Of a stretch of 64,000 nucleotides of DNA, positions 57,700 through 64,000 are shown piece by piece. The DNA comes from Microglena sp. YARC (lineage: Eukaryota > Chlorophyta > Chlorophyceae > Chlamydomonadales > Chlamydomonadaceae): contig CM039464.1 in assembly GCA_022414725.1 (NCBI GenBank), forward strand, positions 17,853,405 to 17,917,404, read 5' to 3'. The stretch's first letter is position 1, and each line of letters starts with the position of its first letter. A program made the translations under genes and the position numbers. The notes under the pieces are model-generated. The model had not been told where the DNA came from and did not search any database. It saw only the letters and a program-made list of their open reading frames with translations.

Positions 57700-57860
57700 T
57701 CCGTACCACATTAAACAAGTGGCGGAGCCCCTTTTACCTCCCCCCAGCGGAGCGACCGGGGGCTACCGGAGGGGAGCCCCCACAAAGGAGTCCGCGAGGA
57801 ACCGAGCGGGTGGGCGACCGGAGGGGAGCTCACAGTGTAACATCAACCAGCAGACACACT
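57700..57860. repeat. G-rich twin-hairpin repeat copy
   Basis: CGTACCACATTAAACAAGTG, GGGGGC-TACCGGAGGGGA-GCCCCC and GTGGGC-GACCGGAGGGGA-GCTCAC. Here the second stem has one G-T wobble (GAGC form). Flank ACATCAACCAGCAGACAC. Confidence 0.75.
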
Positions 57861-57869
57861 ACATCGTAA

Positions 57870-58340
57870 TCTCTGGCTGGCGTGGCTTTACTTCAGCGCA
57901 ACTTCTGAACCCACCACCGGAAAATTCCGACGCGTCCAGGGCAGTACATCGAAATCTCTGGCTGGCGTAGATACGTGATGCTTGGCAGCTTGTATTGTCA
58001 ATTTAAGATTTTTTACAAAATTGACGTTGAAGAGGGACATATGTGTCGATGTGTAAATACTAGGCACAGCTTGTTCTCAAATAAAGTGGGACAAAAATGT
58101 AACTACAAGAGCAATGTGGAATTTTGCGAAAATACAACACTCCAAGAAACTTGTTCATGTCCAGTCCAGTACCAATGTGTCTAACTTTATACAGACCCAA
58201 TCATTGGGGATATAGGTACTCCAATTTCATCATGATCGCGCGCCACACTCCTCATAATCCACAATCACTAGCTACATCAGGTGCCTCGCCAGGGCGTGCA
58301 TCTGCGACTGCAAGTTTTTGGTCGACATACACACATTGCA
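57870..58340. other. Gene-free stretch
   Basis: A direct repeat (AATCTCTGGCTGGCGT at about 57869 and 57952) and one mariner-like end (TTCTCAAATAAAGTGGGACA, about 58074) are the only features. No supported gene. Confidence 0.45.
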
Positions 58341-58343
58341 GTT

Positions 58344-59006
58344 TCAGCCGCTCACGACGTGTGCTGCGGCTCTCATGATACCCTCCTCGTCCTGTCTGAT
58401 CTCAAAAGGTTTATCCCGAAAAAGTACACTGAATGCCATGTTAGCCATTGTACATGCGTCAAATGAAGTGAGGCCTCTCTCGAATAGCATGTGCATGATG
58501 GTAATGTGCCCGTGGGCGAATGCCTTGTCATAGTGATCGTCGGCGTAGCCAGTTCTGTCTATCGCATTAGCGTCCAGTAGGATCTGCACGACCTCAGCGT
58601 ACCCAAACTTGCAGGCAATCATGAATGGGTCGTCGAAGAGGTTCCGACGGAGACGCACGGGTCCTCCAGTGATGAGGAAACTCCTCACGATGTCTGGGCG
58701 GTTGCGTCTGATGGCCAGGCCCATGCACTCAATGACAAGATTGTCATTGATGACATCCTTCCAGTATTCTTGCATGCATCTCAAAGCTTCAATGCTCCTG
58801 TCACTGTGTATGGCCGCCCGAATCTCACTGAGCATGCAAGAGCGTGCTACTTTGGGAGAGACATCAGAGTTATCTTGGACTAAAGCGAGTATGCACTTCA
58901 TGTTTCCCATTGATTGCATGGCACGAACTGCCTTCCGCATGGAGCGGAATCTAGTCACCAACAGATGTCGCATGTACCCAGGGGTCTCCAACGCTGCCTT
59001 TTGCAT
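58344..59006 (-). CDS. Ankyrin-repeat protein
   Basis: 220 residues from MQKAALETPGYMRHLL. Helical repeats with the ankyrin pattern: LAIRRNRPDIVRSFLITGG, PFMIACKFGYAEVVQILLDA then NAIDR, and KAFAHGHITIMHMLFERGL. The first half is more degenerate (AMQSMGNMKCILALVQDNSD). The frame is open upstream for 14 codons (RILNAFPWALSRS), so the start is uncertain. Probably a protein-protein adaptor. Confidence 0.6.
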   Translation of the reverse strand: MQKAALETPGYMRHLLVTRFRSMRKAVRAMQSMGNMKCILALVQDNSDVSPKVARSCMLSEIRAAIHSDRSIEALRCMQEYWKDVINDNLVIECMGLAIRRNRPDIVRSFLITGGPVRLRRNLFDDPFMIACKFGYAEVVQILLDANAIDRTGYADDHYDKAFAHGHITIMHMLFERGLTSFDACTMANMAFSVLFRDKPFEIRQDEEGIMRAAAHVVSG

Positions 59007-59340
59007 GGAGCGGCTCAACGCCCACGGAAAGGCGTTGAGGATCCGCTACGGTCCTCAGTCAATGATGCTATGTGTAGCCACACCTCGGTTGGGATCCCAT
59101 GATATGGGACGGATCCCATGATGTTGATTGTTGTGCCTGAGGGAAAACAAGTGCGTGGAATTAAATGTTGTAGTCATCAAATGAAGAACCAATGAATAGT
59201 CGATGATATTGATCGTGCTTACCTTGGACGTGAAGAAACAAATGGGGATAAGTAGGGATTTATTGATGTGGTGAATGGGTTTTGTGAATGAAATAATGAA
59301 AGAATGGAAGAATAAATAGATCGCGAAACCCGCTCCGCAA

Positions 59341-59713
59341 CCCCATGGCACACACCGCATGCCCCATGGCACACACCGCAACCCCATGGCACACACCGCA
59401 TGCCCCATGCCTCATGACCCCATGGCACACACCGCAACCCCATGGCACACACCGCATGCCCCATGCCTCATGCAACCCCATGGCACACACCGCATGCCCC
59501 ATGTCACACACCGCATGCCCCATGTCACACACCGCAACCCCATGGCACACACCGCAACCCCATGGCACACACCGCATGCCCCATGCAACCCCATGGCACA
59601 CACCGCATGCCCCATGCAACCCCATGCCTCATGCAACCCCATGCAACCTCATGGTAAACACAGCATGCCCCATGGTACACACCGCATGCCCCATGCAACC
59701 CCGTGGTAAACAC
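59341..59713. repeat. 20-21 bp CCCCATGGCACACACCGCATG array
   Basis: About 18 imperfect copies in which each unit contains the 6-bp palindrome CCATGG or CCATG. Because the unit length is not a fixed multiple of three and stops are absent, all frames are open (MAHTACP, CAMGHAV); none is taken as a gene. The array recurs at 61107-61365. Confidence 0.9.
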
Positions 59714-59799
59714 AGTAAAAAACTGTGTGTAGTGTAGCAGCAAGGTAAGAAAAACGCAAGAAAACTCACGCTGACTACCAGCGACGATGACTGGGGAGG

Positions 59800-59950
59800 A
59801 GGGACACACCTTATAATCATCCAGACTGCAGATCGTTGCGTTTGGGCAACGTTGGGGGGTGCAGCAGGTTGAAGAATTTTACAGAAGCGTTGGTTGCCAT
59901 ACATGGCATTCTGATATTTAGTACATGCAAATTCCTTATTACACGTCAAG
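59800..59950 (-). pseudogene. Fragments of the caspase-like tail and of the 35.9-kb gene
   Basis: 59805-59878 repeats the TIR-like ACACACCTTATAATCATCCAG and the inverse of the caspase-like C-terminus (LLHPPTLP). 59885-59945 is the inverse of 35838-35898 (5' end of that hypothetical gene). Two unrelated gene ends are joined here. Confidence 0.55.
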
Positions 59951-60024
59951 CCATGCCATCATGGTGATGTAGTTCTCGTAGGTGTGTCCTTCTCGAAAAC
60001 CTAACCAAATATGAACGCAGCAAT

Positions 60025-60687
60025 TTAAGCCAACTCAGTATTATTGAGCAAGTATATAATCTCGTACATCTCACTGGGAATCTCGGGAATCAACTCGTCG
60101 AGTGCACCATTCAGATTCTGGGACAGTTTGTCCATCCACCTGTAATCAGCCTCGGTCATGCGCGCATCGCGCAAGGAGTTGGCCTTGTCGGGATGCAGCC
60201 GCATGATCATCATCCTCTGTTCAGTCCTCGTCCAAACGCCTTTTAACCTGGTGTCAATGGCTTCGTTAGACAACCAGTACGTCCACCAGCTGGTGGACAT
60301 GGTCGCCGGGGTAGGCCCGCCTGCGAGGAACGTTTCTAAGATCCCGGTCCTCACCAGCATACCGGATACGTCTTCAAACGTGTGGGCCGGCTGATATATA
60401 TCGGGCTGGGCCTCGGGCTCGGGCTCGGGCTCGTCGTCAGACTCGGACATGGCCTGGGCCTGGGCCTGGGCATCGGACTCGGACTCGGACATGGCCTGGG
60501 CCTCGTCGTCAGACTCGGACTCGGACATGGCCTGGGCCTCGTCGTCGGACTCATCATCAGACGATACCAAGGATACAATGCACGGCTCATGTGCGTTCAG
60601 AACGCAGTTGCATATTTGTGTCACGCAGTCTCGAACAATGTCTTCATCGTCCCTTGATAGGTCAATGATGCACGGTTGTTCTGACAT
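60025..60687 (-). CDS. Acidic-repeat protein with J-like domain, paralogue B
   Basis: 221 residues, MSEQPCIIDLSRDDEDIVRD. Same build as 44677-45396: N-terminal segment, acidic repeats here built as (ESDDEAQAMSES), then HTFEDVSGMLVRTGILETFL and RMMIMRLHPDKANSLRDARM ... MDKLSQNLNGALDELIPEIP. The C-terminal domain is over 90% identical while the repeats differ in composition, so the repeats evolve fast. A one-residue indel (ASL versus ANSL) lies next to the HPDK loop. Confidence 0.55.
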   Translation of the reverse strand: MSEQPCIIDLSRDDEDIVRDCVTQICNCVLNAHEPCIVSLVSSDDESDDEAQAMSESESDDEAQAMSESESDAQAQAQAMSESDDEPEPEPEAQPDIYQPAHTFEDVSGMLVRTGILETFLAGGPTPATMSTSWWTYWLSNEAIDTRLKGVWTRTEQRMMIMRLHPDKANSLRDARMTEADYRWMDKLSQNLNGALDELIPEIPSEMYEIIYLLNNTELA

Positions 60688-60992
60688 GTTGTATGCAGGT
60701 CTTGTAATCACTCATCTGCATACACAAGCCGATATTCAGCATTTTCATGTCACCTGTGCCAGCACCAACTAGAACAACCGTCTCAGGATCCATTTTTACT
60801 AATCATCACAATTTGTTTTGTGTTAATTATACGCAGGAGGGATGGACAAGCAGCAGTTGTGCAAGGCAGGAGGAGCCCCATTGGGATGAAGGAAACTCTT
60901 TGGCACATCGACCTAATGCATCAATGCATGCATGCACACGCACACGCATGACCATGGCATGTCAAGTATGCCACACGAAAGCAAATATATGT
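60688..60992. pseudogene. 5' end of the ankyrin gene at 46.4 kb, duplicated
   Basis: 60690-60960 copies 46370-46640: the first codons (MDPETVVLVGAGTGDMKMLN) and upstream DNA. The rest of the gene is missing because J-like paralogue B adjoins. Confidence 0.65.
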
Positions 60993-61106
60993 ATTATACA
61001 GTCGACAGAATACTAAAATGAAACCGCCTCGTGTACGGCACACCTTCCGGTGTAGCAACCCACGGGGCAGTGGAACACCAATACGATTTTGAATCAACAA
61101 ATTGCA
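60993..61106. mobile_element. MITE end fragment
   Basis: TACAGTCGACAGAATACTAA, then CCTCGTGTACGGCACACCTT and CAATACGATTTTGAATCAAC, the right part of the 432-bp MITE in reverse. It leads straight into the second 20-bp array. Confidence 0.65.
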
Positions 61107-61365
61107 GGTACACACAGCATGCCCCATGGCACACACAGCATGCCCCATGGCACACACCGCATGCCCCATGGCACACACAGCATGCCCCATGGCACACACC
61201 GCATGCCCCATGGCACACACCGCATGCCCCGTGGTACACACAGCATGCCCTATAGCACACACCGCATGCCGCATACAACCCCATGCCTCATGCAACCCCA
61301 TGGCACACACCGCACGCCCCATGCAACCCCGTGGTACACACAACATGCCCCATGCAACCTAAAGA
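61107..61365. repeat. 20-21 bp CATGCCCCATGGCACACAC array, second copy
   Basis: About 12 units of the 59341 array. It lies on the other side of the J-like gene, in the same orientation. Confidence 0.9.
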
Positions 61366-61520
61366 CCTCAAATGCCGGGCTTCGCCCCTACACGAAACGT
61401 GCGTGATCCTGTGTTATAAATCTATCTATCACTCTTCTTCACGTGCGTGTGCGTGCGTTTGCATTATCGCATGCTTTTCGGTCGAGTCTGACCTTTGCAT
61501 CAATCATGATGGTCAACTTG

Positions 61521-62146
61521 TCAAAATCTTTGTCGACTTTTCCAATAGTATTCGAGCACAGCTTTGCATTCCTTGCATGAACACCATTTAGCACCCGCGA
61601 CACCCTCATCTTCGTCATCATGCGTCAAGTCCACTTCCACTGCTCTCTGCCCACGTTTGGCACGTCGCACAGTCAGAGGCACAACACTACTAGGGCCAGC
61701 TATGGAGGCACGTCGCACAGTCAGAGGGCGCTCATTCTCAACCACATCGACCTCATTCTCAACCACCTCGACCTCATCCTCAACCACATCGACCTCATTC
61801 TCAACCACCTCGACCTCATTCTCAACCACCTCGACCTCATCCTCAACTACCTCGACCTCATTCTCAACCACCTCGACCTCATCCTCAACCACCTCGACCT
61901 CATCCTCAACCACCTCGACCTCATCCTCAACCACCTCGACCTCATCCTCAACCACATCGACCTCATCCTCAACCACATCGACCTCATCCTCTTCATCTAT
62001 AGTCACAGGAATAAAATGAAAACCCGTGTCAGATGGAAATGTAAAACGCAGTTGTACATTATATTGAAAGCAAACAATTGCATACCTTGGTCCTCTGACG
62101 ACGACGATATATAGCCTGTCAAGTTGACATAGGATGACTTGGGCAT
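61521..62146 (-). CDS. Spliced acidic-repeat protein
   Basis: Exon 1 (62146-62086) MPKSSYVNLTGYISSSSEDQ; intron 62085-61997 with GTATGC...TATAG, 89 bases; exon 2 (61996-61521). The join is clean: ...SSSEDQ-DEEDEVDVVEDE. Exon 2 carries about ten 10-residue acidic repeats (VEVVEDEVEV), then RPLTVRRAS and PLTVRRAKR basic repeats, DLTHDDEDEG and a C-terminal Cys pair GAKWCSCKECKAVLEYYWKS. Nuclear-type composition; no family recognised. It lies 170 bases from the second transposon copy. It may be an unrelated host gene or part of an older element. Confidence 0.6.
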
Positions 62147-62313
62147 GTTTCCTGTGTTACGAAAAAATGGAGCATAAAATCAGTCAGGCTGGCAGTGCAG
62201 CAGCAGCATTTGACTATCCTGTAATCTATATCCGACCAGCTCAACTCGATCTAGCATTCTGTAAGTTATCGAACATTGCGACAGTGCAGGCAGGCATTGC
62301 AGCAGCAGCATTT

Positions 62314-64000
62314 AATGGGCGTTCCTGCTTCCGAACGGATTTCCAATCTTACAATCACTTTTGGGGGGTCTTTTGATGCTTTTCAAATGCAATCTTACGA
62401 TAAAAAACGTAAGATTGTAGTCAATTTTGACAAAATATGCTTGAAATGAGCTTGAAAGACGGAGAAACGTACAGATTGCGAATGTTACAACGTTGAAATG
62501 CCATATTTTGTAACAAAAGGTGTTAACATCAATTCGTGTCTTACAATTATAATTGTAAGAAATAAAGGGAAAGCGGACGGTTATAAGGCGGCAGGCAGAA
62601 TTCAGCTTTTACATCTTACAATAAAAATCGTAAGTATAATTCATTTAATTTTTCTAATTTAGTAAAAAACGGCTATGTGTCAAACATCTTACTCCTCCTC
62701 CTCCCCCCCCTCCTCGTCCTCCTCTTCCTCCTCCTTCTCCTCCTCCATGTCCCCATCCCCATCTTCCTCCTCCTCCATCTCCTCCTCCTCAGCAATGTCT
62801 GCATTGTCTCCATCCGATTGCACAGCCTCTGCCCTGGTGTCCTTCTCAATGGATTGACAAGCTAGGAGCATGCTTGTGTGGTACTTTCTCTGGATCTTCA
62901 TACCCTTGGTGGGTTCGCAGCTAAATTGAAATGCGTCAATGGGAATATCGCCCGTCCATGTTGCTTTTCTCCTAACCCCCACGGTAATAGGCACAAGCTT
63001 GTGGTCCATCCAATCTTCTGGCCAAGTTGGGTATTGTGTTTCAGTGTACACCAACTTCTGACCCCCAAAGTACAAGGGCTTTAAATACACACATTCCACT
63101 TCTCCATTTACTGGTAGTGATTTGACCTCCACCACGTCCCATCCTCTCAATCCGCTAGAGTCATCCATTTGTACCTTGACCACAGCGACATGACCAACAA
63201 CCAAATCAGTAGTGGGCTCGTAGGCTATTCTTCTATCCGGCTTCGTCCCTTGTGAAGAATATAAGTACAACACATCCTCCTCCTCTGGCCTTTCCATATT
63301 AGTCTCCAAAGTGTGTGCAACCTTCATAGTCTTGGCAATCTCGTTACTTGCAGGTAAAAGGTCTGACACATCCATGGACAAGTCATCCAATGCTGCTATC
63401 AAGCGCTTGGCCATTGATTTCTCAGACTGTGTCAGAACACGACTGGTTGCTGACAACTCCGATGGGAAGTCGACAAAATGTTGGTCTTTCGGGTACTCCC
63501 CAGTCACAGCATCATCTGGTTGAGTGCTCCAATAACTCTTCTCAACTTTGAAGAAATCAGTCCACCACTTATTGCTGGCTTCCCAAGTTTCACGAAGCAT
63601 CTCGGCAATATGTTTGAAGGACTGGGCATGGGATGGGCCATCGGCTGCTGGTTCATCCATCGGCTGCTGGTCATCGGCTGCTGGTTCTAGAACCAGAAGG
63701 TCCTCCGCTGCGTGTCGTACACGGACATCAGCTACGGGTCCTGCACGGTCGTCACCGGCGGTTTGTACAGGACCATCGGCCATGTGGCCTGCAAGGACGT
63801 CACCTCGGGGCTTCTCGTTATGAATAGTCTTCCAGACAGCCGCCCAGTTTGCCTCGATATTCTCGTGCTCTTCAATCTTGATCTTGGGGGCTTCCTTAAA
63901 TACTGTTATGGTGTCCACCAGTGGGAAGCCTTGAAGGACGTAAATAGGTTCAGCGTCATTGTCCCACTGTCCTCTCCAAGATCCTGACTCGTCATACTCC
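62314..64000. mobile_element. Second copy of the 9.1-kb transposon, cut by the window end
   Basis: Begins AATGGGCGTTCCTGCTTCCG at 62314, preceded by ATTT as its presumed target duplication. Alignment with 14022-15710 shows only scattered substitutions, so the two copies are recent. The subterminal CTTACAAT palindromes are conserved. Confidence 0.85.
62689..64000 (-). CDS. Transposon gene, C-terminal exon, second copy (partial)
   Basis: The same acidic-tailed exon as 15722-14381, reading VYYKEYDESGSWRGQW at the window edge, through EPKIDAFQFSCEPTKG-type segments to a clean end EEEEDEEGGEEEE. The poly-C tract has 8 bases instead of 9, which keeps the frame; this is probably the correct ending. 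It differs from the first copy by a few residues (LLPASNE for LLLASNE, YFGGQK for YSGAQK). The upstream exons are beyond the window. Confidence 0.65.
   Translation of the reverse strand, partial: EYDESGSWRGQWDNDAEPIYVLQGFPLVDTITVFKEAPKIKIEEHENIEANWAAVWKTIHNEKPRGDVLAGHMADGPVQTAGDDRAGPVADVRVRHAAEDLLVLEPAADDQQPMDEPAADGPSHAQSFKHIAEMLRETWEASNKWWTDFFKVEKSYWSTQPDDAVTGEYPKDQHFVDFPSELSATSRVLTQSEKSMAKRLIAALDDLSMDVSDLLPASNEIAKTMKVAHTLETNMERPEEEDVLYLYSSQGTKPDRRIAYEPTTDLVVGHVAVVKVQMDDSSGLRGWDVVEVKSLPVNGEVECVYLKPLYFGGQKLVYTETQYPTWPEDWMDHKLVPITVGVRRKATWTGDIPIDAFQFSCEPTKGMKIQRKYHTSMLLACQSIEKDTRAEAVQSDGDNADIAEEEEMEEEEDGDGDMEEEKEEEEEDEEGGEEEE

Noticed and set aside
59341..61365. Open frames such as MAHTACP repeats
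   Set aside because: Simple translation of a 20-bp tandem repeat, open in nearly all frames.
1..64000. tRNA and rRNA genes
   Set aside because: No cloverleaf with proper acceptor, TTC and anticodon arms, and no rRNA core sequence, was recognised on reading; a tRNAscan run would be decisive.

Overview
The window reads as nuclear or large-virus DNA of a protist, not bacterial DNA. Spliced genes with GT...AG introns, TA-flanked miniature transposons, microsatellites, a Fanzor (eukaryotic TnpB-like) gene and a plant-type acyl thioesterase point to a eukaryotic genome, perhaps of the green lineage. RFC1 without its N-terminus, an RNA ligase, two A32-like P-loop NTPases, F-box, LRR and ankyrin proteins, caspase-like proteins, LRAT-like proteins and an anchored coiled-coil protein are a mix typical of giant-virus or endogenised giant-virus DNA. 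My best reading is a protist contig carrying giant-virus-derived genes, heavily invaded by transposons and repeats. The exact organism cannot be fixed from the sequence.

Layout. 0-13.8 kb: decayed F-box/LRR genes among dispersed composite repeats, a retropepsin-like ORF, a 335-bp mariner-type MITE carrying a small ORF, several small hypothetical genes and a caspase-like gene. 14.0-23.15 kb: a complete 9.1-kb DNA transposon with TIRs and a 4-bp target duplication. It contains a spliced gene with a DUF7869-like domain, subterminal palindromes and a very large inverted repeat made of about 35 hairpin units. 23.3-29.3 kb: a second caspase-like gene, an A32-like gene cut by a MITE end, an LRR fragment, a wrecked membrane-protein gene and a 16-copy array of a ~108-bp unit. 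About 25.6-29.3 kb is so rich in single-base indels that it looks like unpolished sequence. 30.4-38.2 kb: LRAT-like gene, zinc-finger-like genes, a caspase-like pseudogene and a second A32-like gene. 38.7-42.1 kb: a Fanzor gene with one frameshift, and two further copies of its right end. 42.1-52.1 kb: RFC1, J-like, ankyrin, thioredoxin-like, F-box/ankyrin, LRAT-like and RNA ligase genes. 52.6-64.0 kb: an acyl-thioesterase with one in-frame stop, a caspase-like gene split by a MITE, a membrane/coiled-coil protein, more paralogues, two 20-bp repeat arrays, a spliced acidic-repeat gene, and the start of a second copy of the 9.1-kb transposon.

The most interesting signals are the Fanzor right-end sequence (candidate guide RNA) present three times next to different flanks, the 9.1-kb transposon with its hairpin-built inverted repeat and related hairpins inside introns of its gene, a small MITE-borne ORF whose two copies differ only by in-frame indels, and two dispersed hairpin families whose stems change in a compensatory way. 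All family assignments come from motifs read by eye; no database search was run.
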